Assembly (NCBI GenBank): GCA_019413245.1
Contig: DXNX01000054.1
Span: forward strand, 8,607-15,248
Length of the DNA stretch: 6,642 nt
DNA from: Oscillospiraceae bacterium
Lineage (GTDB): Bacteria > Bacillota > Clostridia > Oscillospirales > Ruminococcaceae
Direction: 5' to 3'
Part shown: piece after piece, positions 1-6,253 of the stretch
Layout of the letters: each line of letters opens with the position of its first letter
Position numbering within the stretch: position 1 is the stretch's first letter
Position numbers and translations under genes: made by a program
Notes under the pieces: model-generated
Databases searched by the model: none
The model's input: only the letters and a program-made list of their open reading frames with translations
Told to the model about the DNA's origin: nothing

Positions 1-20
1 CAGATGTGTATAAGAGACAG
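1..20 (+). other. Untrimmed Nextera (Tn5 mosaic end) sequencing adapter
   Basis: Bases 2-20 are identical to the 19-bp Tn5 mosaic end used in Nextera libraries (AGATGTGTATAAGAGACAG). The preceding C matches the Read 1 version of the adapter, whereas the Read 2 version has G there. The ispG reading frame supports a junction at 20/21. The homologous motif is N-P-G-N-I-G; bases 21-22 (AC) fit the end of an Asn codon AAC, but the adapter's final G makes the codon GAC. This is a library artefact rather than a transposon insertion, and it marks a contig end. Confidence 0.97.
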
Positions 21-769
21 ACCCCGGCAACATCGGGGATGACGACCGCGTCAAGGCGGTGGCCGATGCCTGCAATGCCAAGAATGTTCCCATCCGCATC
101 GGTGTCAATGGCGGCAGCCTGGAAAAGCACATCCTGGCCAAGTATGGTGCTCCGGTGCCCGAAGCCATGGTGGAAAGCGCCATGTACCATGTGCAGCTGC
201 TGGAAAAACACGATTTCAATAACATCGTTATTTCCATCAAGTCCTCCAATGTGCCCCGCATGATGGCGGCCTACCGGATGCTCAGTGCCAAGACCGACTA
301 TCCTCTGCATGTGGGCGTGACCGAGGCCGGCGGCAACCGTATGGGCCTCATCAAGTCCGGCATGGGCATCGGCGGCTTGCTGCTGGAAGGCATTGGCGAC
401 ACCCTGCGCGTGTCCCTGACCGATACGCCGGAAAACGAAGTCCTGGCCGGATATGACATCCTGCGCGCCGTAGGCTATGCAGTGGCCGGCCCGGAAATCA
501 TCAGCTGCCCCACCTGCGGCCGCACCCAGTATCCCATGATGGACATTGCCCGTCAGGTGGAAGAACGCCTGCGGGCTGATGGATTCAAAAAGCCCATCAA
601 AATCGCCATCATGGGCTGCATCGTCAACGGCCCGGGTGAGGCGTCCGACGCCGATATCGGTATTGCCGGCGGCAAGGATTGCGCCCTGCTGTTCATCCGC
701 GGCGAAAAGGTCCGCATGCTGAAGGACAACATCGTGGACCAGTTCGTGGACGAGATTTATAAGCTGTAA
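21..769 (+). CDS. ispG: 4-hydroxy-3-methylbut-2-enyl diphosphate synthase (IspG/GcpE), 5'-truncated
   Basis: IspG converts 2-C-methyl-D-erythritol 2,4-cyclodiphosphate to HMBPP, the penultimate step of the MEP isoprenoid pathway, using a [4Fe-4S] cluster in the cytoplasm. The visible protein starts at PGNIG, directly after the adapter, and continues through the family motifs IRIGVNGGSLEK, TEAGG and EGIGDTLRVSL. The three cluster cysteines are present: CPTC (codons at 506-508 and 515-517) and the Cys of MGCIVNGPGE (617-619). The Glu of that motif (638-640), the fourth cluster ligand in characterised IspG, is also present. The 248 visible residues compare with roughly 350 in a full protein, so about the first third is missing. 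The GTG at 59 is internal, not the start. The frame ends at TAA 767-769, and the small membrane protein gene starts 23 bases later, so the two are probably cotranscribed. Identification is secure; the truncation comes from the contig end. Confidence 0.97.
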
Positions 770-792
770 ATTTTACACGGAGGAAAGCCCCC

Positions 793-1035
793 ATGGACCT
801 GCTGCAACTCGTTGTTGATCTGTTGGTGGCCATTAGTCCGCGCTTTACCGCAGTGCTGCTGGCGTTGGCCGCAGCACTGTTCGGCTTTTGTGCCTATGTT
901 TTTTTCAGCACAGCACAATGGGCGGGCGGCGTTGTTTTTCTGGTTATGACCGCTGCTGTTGTGGCTTTGTTTTTCTGGATGCTGCACAGTGGAGAGTTCC
1001 GCCGGACTTCCGGTCCGAAAAACAAAAAGCGCTGA
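793..1035 (+). CDS. Small two-helix membrane protein, unknown function
   Basis: This 80-residue protein starts at ATG 793 behind a good ribosome binding site (GGAGG at 779-783) and lies between ispG and polC. Residues about 19-38 and 44-64 form two hydrophobic stretches long enough to span the membrane, joined by a short STAQW turn. The N-terminal 15 residues are also quite hydrophobic and could form an amphipathic helix. The C-terminus is strongly basic (FRR...KNKKR), which by the positive-inside rule suggests a hairpin with both ends in the cytoplasm. I do not recognise the family and see no catalytic motif. A clear Shine-Dalgarno sequence, operon position and membrane-like composition argue that it is real rather than a chance frame. 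Its stop overlaps the ATG of a 19-codon frame reaching the polC start. A role in replication or isoprenoid synthesis cannot be inferred from position alone. Confidence 0.8.
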   Translation: MDLLQLVVDLLVAISPRFTAVLLALAAALFGFCAYVFFSTAQWAGGVVFLVMTAAVVALFFWMLHSGEFRRTSGPKNKKR

Positions 1036-1078
1036 TGCCCCCAGCCCTGGAATTCCTGTCTGCAGACCCTGCCAACAC

Positions 1079-1093
1079 AAAGGAGAAGCCTTG
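1079..1093 (+). promoter_or_regulatory. Ribosome binding site and TTG start that set the polC start
   Basis: AAAGGAG at 1079-1085 stands five bases before TTG 1091-1093, a standard Firmicutes spacing. The frame stays open upstream to a GTG at 959, but that extension overlaps the membrane protein gene. Starting at TTG gives 1435 residues, almost exactly the length of Bacillus subtilis PolC (1437). There is no plausible ATG nearby. Confidence 0.85.
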
Positions 1094-4000
1094 AAACCTT
1101 TAGTTACTCAGGTCTGGCCGCAGTTTACGGCCGACGCCCAGTTCAATGCCTGCTTCAGCGGCGTAATCGTGGAGAAAGTGGAGCTGTTCCGTACCTCCCG
1201 CAAGGTAGTCATCAGCCTGCGCAGTTCGGACCCTCTGGATAAGGACCTCTGTGCCCGGCTGCTGGCCTCTCTGGAACCGGTGTTTGCCGGCTATGAACTT
1301 TCGCTGCGCAATTATTTCAATTATAATGCCATCACGCCGGATTCCGTGGCGCTGCTCATTGAGGAACTCAAGCAGCATGGAATGCCGGTCAACGGCTTTC
1401 TGGACAAGGACCAGCCGGTGGCTTTTGAACCGGACGGACTGACTGTACGCGTCAACGCAGGCCGCACGATTCTGGAAAGCGTGGAGTTTCCGCGGCATCT
1501 GGCGGAGCTGATCCAGGAACGTACCGGTGCGCTGCCGGTGGTGCGCATGCAGGATGTGGCTGCCCAGCTCAATGCCGAGGATCTGGAACGCCGTGTGGCC
1601 GAAAAGACCCCCGCGGTACAGTTCAAGGCCAAGGAGGAAGTGGCTCCCTTTACCATTGACGGCCTGAACCTTGCCCCCAAGGCACCCAAGCTCTTCCACG
1701 GTAAGCCTTTCAAGCCTGCTGATTTGCGTCCCCTCAATGATTTGGGCGACGGCGGCAAGGTCACGGTCTGGGGCGACGTCTTTGCTACCGAGGTCAAGGG
1801 CAGCCGCCGCAAGATTTATTTTACCTCCATCACCGACTATAACGGCTCCATCAACCTCAAAGTGCTGGGCGACGACGGGGAAGATATGTCCAAGTGGGAG
1901 GGCCTCAAGCCCGGCACCACTCTCATCGTGCGGGGCAATTATACCTACGATAAGTACGAGCGTGACTACGTCCTGCTGCCCTATGATGTGCTGCAGGTGG
2001 AGCGTGAACCCCGCCAGGATACCGCACCCGAAGGCCAGAAGCGGGTGGAACTGCACCTGCACACCAAGTCCAGCTCCATGGACGGCTTCTGCGACCCCGG
2101 TAAGATCGTCCGTCTGGCCCACCGTATGGGCCACCGGGCCATTGCCATCACCGACCACGGTGTCTGTCAGGGCTACCCGGAAGCCATGCTGGCGGCCGAT
2201 GACATCCATGGTTCCGACCCGAATTTCAAGTTGATCTACGGGTGCGAAGCTTACTTCGTGGACGATATGATTCCCACGGTTTACGGCAAGGTGCAGATGC
2301 CTCTGACCGGCAGTTTCGTGGTTTTTGATACCGAAACCACGGGCCTGGATACCAACAACGATCTCATGACCGAGATCGGCGCCGTCTATGTGGAAAACGG
2401 CAAGATCAACGAGGAAAAGAGCTTCGGTACCTTTGTCAACCCAGGACGGCCCATTCCGGCCAAGGTGGTGGAACTGACCGGCATCAATGATGCCATGGTG
2501 GCGGATGCGCCATCCCCGGACGAGGCCATCCGCAGCTTTAAAGAGTTCTGCGGGGACAATATTTTGATTGCCCACAACGCCAGCAGCTTTGACATGCTCA
2601 TTCTGCAGCGAGCGGCCGAGCGGGCGGGCATTACCTTCAATAACCCGTATATCGACACGGTCCCCATGGCACAGGCGCTGTTTCCGGGGCTGCGAAATTA
2701 TAGGCTGGATACCATCAACAAACATCTGGAAATTCCTCCCTTTAATCATCATCGCGCTACGGACGATGCCATGGCCCTGGCCCGCATCTTTGAGAAGATG
2801 CTCGAGGACCTGAACGAGAAGGAAATCTATAATGTTGAGGATATCAACACCGGTCTGGGCGGCAACAAAGAGGTTCTGAAGAAGAAATACAGCCACCTGA
2901 TTATCTGGGTCAAGAACCAGACCGGCCTCAAGAACCTGTACCGCATCGTCAGCGCGGCTCACACCAAATATTTCTTCAAAAAGCCTCGTGTGCCGCGCAG
3001 TCTCCTCAACCAGTACCGGGAAGGTCTGATTCTGTCTTCCGCCTGCGAGTCAGGTGAACTGTACCGCGCTATTGTAGCGGGCCGCAGCCATGAAGATCTG
3101 CTGCGCATTGCCGACTATTACGACGTGCTGGAGATCCAGCCGCTGGGCAACAACGAATTTATGGTCCGCAACGGACAGGTGGATTCCGTTGAGGCAATCA
3201 AAAACTTCAACCGTACCGTTATTGAACTGGCCGACGAACTGCACAAGCCGGTGGTAGCCACAGGCGACGTTCATTTCCAGGAGCCGGAGGATGCCGTCTA
3301 CCGTGCTGTGCTGCAGGCAGGCAACGGCTTCAAGGATGCAGATAACCAGGCACCGTTGTTTTACCGCACCACCCAGGATATGCTGGAGGAATTCAGCTAT
3401 CTGGGCAAGGAAAAAGCCTACGAGGTGGTGGTCACCAACCCCAACAAGATTGCCGCCACCATCGACGGCAACCTGCGCGCTATCCCCAAGGGAACTTACC
3501 CGCCTTCCATCAAGGGGGCCGAGGAACAGCTGCGCACCGGCACCTGGGAACACGCCCGGAAAGATTACGGCAGCCCTCTGCCCGATATTCTGCAAAAGCG
3601 CCTGAAAAAGGAACTGGATTCCATCTGCGGCCACGGCTACGCGGTTTTGTACGTCATCGCCGTCAAGCTGGTGGCTTTCTCCAACGCGGGCGGCTATCAG
3701 GTGGGCAGCCGTGGCTCCGTCGGTTCCTCTGCCGTGGCCCACTTTGCGGGCATTTCGGAAGTCAACAGTATGCCGCCCCATTACCTGTGCCCCGAATGTC
3801 AGCACAGCGAATGGATCGACGATGGGCATACCATGGACGGCTTTGACCTGCCGGACAAAAAGTGCCCGGTCTGCGGTACATCCATGATCATGGAAGGTCA
3901 CGATATTCCCTTCGAGACCTTCCTTGGCTTCTACGGCGACAAGGAACCCGATATCGATCTGAACTTCTCCGGTATGTACCAGTCCAATGTTCACCGGTAC

Positions 4001-5398
4001 ACCGAGGAACTTTTTGGCAAAGAGAACGTGTTCAAGGCGGGTACGGTTTCCGGTCTGCAGGACAAGACCGCTTACGGCTACGTCAAAAAGTACCTGGAAG
4101 AGCGGGGCCGCACCGTCAATCGTGCGGAGGAAAACCGCTTGTGCATCGGCTGTACCGGTGTCAAGCGTACCACCGGTCAGCACCCCGGCGGCATGGTCGT
4201 TGTGCCCGATACCTTTGATATTTACGATTTCTGCGCCATCCAGCACCCGGCGGACGACGTGAAGGGCGGTCTGTTGACCACCCACTTCGAATTCAAATAC
4301 CTGCACGACACGCTGCTCAAGCTGGACGAGCTGGGCCACGATGTGCCTACCTTCTACAAATATTTCGAGGAATATTCCGGCATTCCCATCAACTCGGTGC
4401 CGATGAACGATCCCAAGGTGTACAGCCTGCTGACTTCCACTGAGGCTCTGGGCGTTACCCCGGAACAGATCGGCAGCCAGACCGGCACGTTCGGTATCCC
4501 GGAAATGGGTACCAACTTTGTGCGCCAGATGCTGCTGGATGCCCAGCCCAAGAACTTCTCGGAACTGATTCAGATTTCCGGTCTGTCCCACGGTACCGAC
4601 GTCTGGACCAACAACGCCGACGAACTCATCCGTTCCAAGACCTGCACCATTGCGGAGGTCATCGGCTGCCGTGACAGTATCATGCTGTACCTGCTGCGCA
4701 AAGGTCTGGAACCCAAGATGTCCTTTGACATCATGGAGGCCGTGCGTAAGGGCAAGGTGGCCAAGGGCGGCTTCAAGCCCGGCTGGGAGGAAGCCATGCG
4801 GGAACACGATGTGCCCGACTGGTACATTGAATCCTGCCGCAAGATCAAGTATATGTTCCCCAAGGCCCACGCGGTGGCCTACCTGATGGCGGCTATCCGT
4901 CTGATGTGGTTCAAGGTCTACCATCCGGCTATCTTCTATGCGGTGTACTTTACCGTCCGCGGCGCTGATATCGACTATGAAGCTGCCGTGGGCGGTGTGC
5001 GCGTGGCAAAGGAGCATCTGCGGGATAACGAGCGCATCCCCAAGGATGAGCGTACCGCCAAGGACGACGACGCCCTGGTCAGCTTGCAGCTGGTCAACGA
5101 GATGCTGCAGCGCGGCTGCCAGTTCCTGCCCATTGAACTGGGCAAGAGCTACGCCAGCAAGTATATCGTGGAGGACGGCAAGGTCCGCCTGCCCTTTACT
5201 TCTCTGAAAGGTCTGGGCGAAAGTGCCGCCATTGCGCTGGAACAGGCTACTATCCATGGAGAGCAGTATATCTCCATCGAGGAATTGCAGCAGGCATCCG
5301 GTGTGGCACAGTCCATTCTGGATAAGCTGCGGGATGTGGGCGCCCTGGGCAACCTGCCCGAAACCAGCCAGGTGGATTTCTTCAGCATGATGGGCTGA
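1091..5398 (+). CDS. polC: DNA polymerase III alpha subunit, PolC type (with 3'-5' exonuclease)
   Basis: PolC is the main replicative DNA polymerase of low-GC-type Gram-positives, combining synthesis and proofreading in one chain. Domains, numbered from the TTG start (1435 aa): N-terminal domain about 1-215; OB fold about 220-305; first PHP half with HLHT (322-325) and ITDH (353-356); an inserted DEDDh exonuclease with DTETTG (Asp413, Glu415), HNASSFD (495-501) and HHRATDD (His554, Asp559); second PHP half to about 780; polymerase core with GSRGSVGSS (from 872), a CPEC...CPVC zinc site (Cys900, 903, 925, 928), catalytic DIDLNF (Asp954, Asp956) and LKLDELGHD (Asp1079); KIKYMFPKAHA (from 1251); a helix-hairpin-helix-like GLG near 1374. 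QVDFF (1427-1431) resembles the C-terminal clamp-binding motif QLSLF. All catalytic residues appear intact. Oddities are the TTG start, an extra Ser in the second exonuclease motif, and Met962 where B. subtilis has Glu after DIDLNFSG. A terminator follows at once. Confidence 0.99.
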   Translation: MKPLVTQVWPQFTADAQFNACFSGVIVEKVELFRTSRKVVISLRSSDPLDKDLCARLLASLEPVFAGYELSLRNYFNYNAITPDSVALLIEELKQHGMPVNGFLDKDQPVAFEPDGLTVRVNAGRTILESVEFPRHLAELIQERTGALPVVRMQDVAAQLNAEDLERRVAEKTPAVQFKAKEEVAPFTIDGLNLAPKAPKLFHGKPFKPADLRPLNDLGDGGKVTVWGDVFATEVKGSRRKIYFTSITDYNGSINLKVLGDDGEDMSKWEGLKPGTTLIVRGNYTYDKYERDYVLLPYDVLQVEREPRQDTAPEGQKRVELHLHTKSSSMDGFCDPGKIVRLAHRMGHRAIAITDHGVCQGYPEAMLAADDIHGSDPNFKLIYGCEAYFVDDMIPTVYGKVQMPLTGSFVVFDTETTGLDTNNDLMTEIGAVYVENGKINEEKSFGTFVNPGRPIPAKVVELTGINDAMVADAPSPDEAIRSFKEFCGDNILIAHNASSFDMLILQRAAERAGITFNNPYIDTVPMAQALFPGLRNYRLDTINKHLEIPPFNHHRATDDAMALARIFEKMLEDLNEKEIYNVEDINTGLGGNKEVLKKKYSHLIIWVKNQTGLKNLYRIVSAAHTKYFFKKPRVPRSLLNQYREGLILSSACESGELYRAIVAGRSHEDLLRIADYYDVLEIQPLGNNEFMVRNGQVDSVEAIKNFNRTVIELADELHKPVVATGDVHFQEPEDAVYRAVLQAGNGFKDADNQAPLFYRTTQDMLEEFSYLGKEKAYEVVVTNPNKIAATIDGNLRAIPKGTYPPSIKGAEEQLRTGTWEHARKDYGSPLPDILQKRLKKELDSICGHGYAVLYVIAVKLVAFSNAGGYQVGSRGSVGSSAVAHFAGISEVNSMPPHYLCPECQHSEWIDDGHTMDGFDLPDKKCPVCGTSMIMEGHDIPFETFLGFYGDKEPDIDLNFSGMYQSNVHRYTEELFGKENVFKAGTVSGLQDKTAYGYVKKYLEERGRTVNRAEENRLCIGCTGVKRTTGQHPGGMVVVPDTFDIYDFCAIQHPADDVKGGLLTTHFEFKYLHDTLLKLDELGHDVPTFYKYFEEYSGIPINSVPMNDPKVYSLLTSTEALGVTPEQIGSQTGTFGIPEMGTNFVRQMLLDAQPKNFSELIQISGLSHGTDVWTNNADELIRSKTCTIAEVIGCRDSIMLYLLRKGLEPKMSFDIMEAVRKGKVAKGGFKPGWEEAMREHDVPDWYIESCRKIKYMFPKAHAVAYLMAAIRLMWFKVYHPAIFYAVYFTVRGADIDYEAAVGGVRVAKEHLRDNERIPKDERTAKDDDALVSLQLVNEMLQRGCQFLPIELGKSYASKYIVEDGKVRLPFTSLKGLGESAAIALEQATIHGEQYISIEELQQASGVAQSILDKLRDVGALGNLPETSQVDFFSMMG

Positions 5399-5421
5399 GA
5401 TCCTTTTATTATCAAAACACA

Positions 5422-5458
5422 AAAAAGCCTTTCTGTCTTTTCGGCAGGAGGGCTTTTT
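5422..5458 (+). terminator. Intrinsic terminator of the ispG-polC operon
   Basis: The stem is about 15 bp, pairing 5422-5436 with 5444-5458 through a 7-base loop. It includes AAAAAGCC against GGCTTTTT, with two or three G-T pairs in the middle. The right arm ends in a T run. It begins 23 bases after the polC stop. The A run on the left arm means the structure could also act on the opposite strand, but no gene enters from the right. Confidence 0.9.
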
Positions 5459-5503
5459 GTGTAAAGGAATGTAACCAAACTTTTACAGATGTATCGTTGA
5501 AAA

Positions 5504-5532
5504 TTGCCTTGCATGGCAAGTCGGGATATGAT
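5504..5532 (+). promoter_or_regulatory. Sigma-A type promoter of the lipoprotein gene
   Basis: TTGCCT (5504-5509) and TATGAT (5527-5532) are separated by 17 bases, the ideal spacing, so transcription would begin near 5539. The site lies between the polC terminator and the lipoprotein gene. The -35 and spacer carry overlapping dyads, TTGCC-N6-GGCAA (5504-5519) and CTTGC-ATG-GCAAG (5508-5520), which could be an operator. Confidence 0.65.
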
Positions 5533-5548
5533 ATTCTGAAAACAGAAA

Positions 5549-5583
5549 CCCTTTCCGCCTCGTGCATGCACCGGGGGAAAGGG
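5549..5583 (+). other. Predicted 5' UTR hairpin of the lipoprotein mRNA
   Basis: CCCTTTCC (5549-5556) is the reverse complement of GGAAAGGG (5576-5583). After one mismatch, CC (5558-5559) can pair with GG (5573-5574). The apex holds the 10-bp palindrome GTGCATGCAC (5562-5571). The structure would start about ten bases into the transcript. No T run follows, so it is not a terminator; a stabilising or regulatory role is inference. A smaller CCCTG-GCAG-CAGGG hairpin (5593-5606) lies just before the ribosome binding site. Confidence 0.45.
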
Positions 5584-5627
5584 AAGTACACCCCCTGGCA
5601 GCAGGGCCGAAAAAGGAGAGAACTGAT

Positions 5628-6053
5628 ATGAAACGTTGTGCCGTCACCCTTTTGATTACAGCCTGCCTGGCATTGTCTCTGTTCGGCTGTGCCCCCAAGA
5701 CGGATGAGTCCCAGCCTGCATCCGACCCGGCCGCTTCTACGGATACCCAGACCCCGGAAGATTCCTCAGACGATACCGCTAAGGAACCTGCGGTATCGTC
5801 TGAATCCCAACCCGCTGCGGAGGAGGATAAGTCCGAACCCACCGAGGAGGATAAGGCTGTACTTACCGAAGAGGATGAGCAGGCCATGACCGAAAACGCG
5901 AAAGAACAGCTCGCGGTCATTCAGGAAGAGGCCGAACAGCTGGAAGCGGACAGTGCGGTGGAAGGAAATGCCGAAGCGCAGGAGGCATTGAACAAAGCAG
6001 CTGATGAGCTGGATGCCTACCTGCAGGAACAGACGGAAAGCAGCGGTAACTGA
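5628..6053 (+). CDS. Small acidic lipoprotein, unknown function
   Basis: The 141-residue protein starts at ATG 5628 after AAAAGGAGAG (5611-5620). Its first 20 residues form a type II signal peptide: a short basic start (MKR), a hydrophobic core and LFG-C, with Cys21 as the predicted lipidated residue. The mature chain would be anchored to the outer face of the cytoplasmic membrane. Residues about 22-64 are a Ser/Thr/Pro/Asp/Glu-rich linker. Next come three 8-residue acidic repeats, EEDKSEPT, EEDKAVLT and EEDEQAMT. The remaining stretch is Glu/Ala/Leu-rich and probably helical, perhaps coiled coil. Very few basic residues are present, so the mature protein is strongly acidic. No enzyme or binding domain is recognisable. 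It appears monocistronic, with its own promoter and terminator. A GTG at 5562 would add 22 residues but would bury the signal peptide and lacks a ribosome binding site, so it is rejected as the start. Confidence 0.88.
   Translation: MKRCAVTLLITACLALSLFGCAPKTDESQPASDPAASTDTQTPEDSSDDTAKEPAVSSESQPAAEEDKSEPTEEDKAVLTEEDEQAMTENAKEQLAVIQEEAEQLEADSAVEGNAEAQEALNKAADELDAYLQEQTESSGN
5766..5803. repeat. 14-bp perfect inverted repeat inside the lipoprotein gene
   Basis: TCAGACGATACCGC (5766-5779) and GCGGTATCGTCTGA (5790-5803) are exact reverse complements separated by 10 bases. The mRNA would form a strong hairpin, possibly extended by AGG/CCT inside the loop. It encodes part of the flexible linker (SDDTAKEPAVSSE), where protein sequence is little constrained. 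No T run follows. Confidence 0.85.
5820..5891 (+). repeat. Three degenerate 24-bp tandem repeats encoding EED-type octapeptides
   Basis: Units 5820-5843, 5844-5867 and 5868-5891 encode EEDKSEPT, EEDKAVLT and EEDEQAMT. The first two share GAGGAGGATAAG exactly at their starts, and the third has diverged (GAAGAGGATGAG). The 24-base period keeps the reading frame and suggests past expansion by duplication within the acidic linker. Confidence 0.7.
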
Positions 6054-6083
6054 CACGCGCCATTGCCATGGAACCGAACAGAC

Positions 6084-6118
6084 ACCGCCGGGGGTTGTGT
6101 ATCCCCGGCGGTTGTTTC
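6084..6118 (+). terminator. Intrinsic terminator of the lipoprotein gene
   Basis: ACCGCCGGGG (6084-6093) pairs perfectly with CCCCGGCGGT (6103-6112) around a 9-base loop, giving a very GC-rich 10-bp stem. A T-rich tail, TGTTTC, follows. It begins 31 bases after the lipoprotein stop codon. Confidence 0.88.
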
Positions 6119-6123
6119 ATATC

Positions 6124-6153
6124 TTGCAATACAACCATGAGTTGTGATATAAT
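6124..6153 (+). promoter_or_regulatory. Promoter P1 of the topoisomerase-like gene, extended -10
   Basis: A consensus TATAAT (6148-6153) is preceded by TGA, giving an extended -10 (TGnTATAAT). A TTGCAA -35 (6124-6129) lies 18 bases upstream. Transcription would begin near 6160, leaving a leader of about 95 bases before the gene at 6254. The spacer holds the dyad ACAAC-CATGA-GTTGT (6131-6145). Confidence 0.75.
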
Positions 6154-6164
6154 GAAACCGTCAT

Positions 6165-6194
6165 TTGACAAACCCTTCAATTTCATGGTTAAAT
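6165..6194 (+). promoter_or_regulatory. Possible second promoter P2 of the topoisomerase-like gene
   Basis: A consensus TTGACA -35 (6165-6170) is followed after 18 bases by TTAAAT (6189-6194), a weaker -10 preceded by TGG, which supplies the extended -10 TG. It starts 12 bases after the P1 -10, so the two would be tandem promoters. The -10 is only a 4/6 match, so this is less certain than P1. Confidence 0.45.
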
Positions 6195-6253
6195 AATAAA
6201 TACGCGCAAAAAACGCATGAACTCGTCACAACGCAATTTCAGGGGGAAGCCGC

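Noticed and set aside
1..20. A real Tn5-like transposon end
   Set aside because: The sequence is the engineered mosaic end at the very edge of the contig, with the adapter-specific preceding C, and ispG begins mid-gene right after it.
765..777. TGTAAA-T-TTTACA dyad at the ispG stop
   Set aside because: The one-base centre is too tight for a hairpin, there is no T run, and transcription likely continues into the operon.
1058..1067. 10-bp palindrome GTCTGCAGAC before polC
   Set aside because: Perfect palindromes of this size occur by chance, it has no loop for a hairpin, and there is no promoter element next to it.
757..1080. 107-codon antisense frame over the small membrane protein
   Set aside because: Cys/Gln/His-rich composition without motifs, no ribosome binding site, and it is covered by a better supported + strand gene.
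959..1090. Upstream extension of polC to a GTG at 959
   Set aside because: It overlaps the membrane protein gene, lacks a ribosome binding site and makes the protein longer than family norm, while TTG 1091 has good spacing and gives normal length.
1100..2962. 620-codon antisense frame opposite polC
   Set aside because: It is in exact codon register with polC and is open only because polC lacks TTA, CTA and TCA. It has no ribosome binding site or recognisable domain.
3050..5422. 790-codon antisense frame opposite polC
   Set aside because: Same cause as the other antisense frame. It would also begin at the polC terminator and has no family features.
5497..5502. TTGAAA as the lipoprotein -35 box
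   Set aside because: It is 24 bases from TATGAT, too far, whereas TTGCCT at 5504 has 17-base spacing.
5917..6186. Antisense frames opposite the lipoprotein gene and its terminator
   Set aside because: They run through the terminator and promoter region, have no ribosome binding site, and show composition typical of complement reading.
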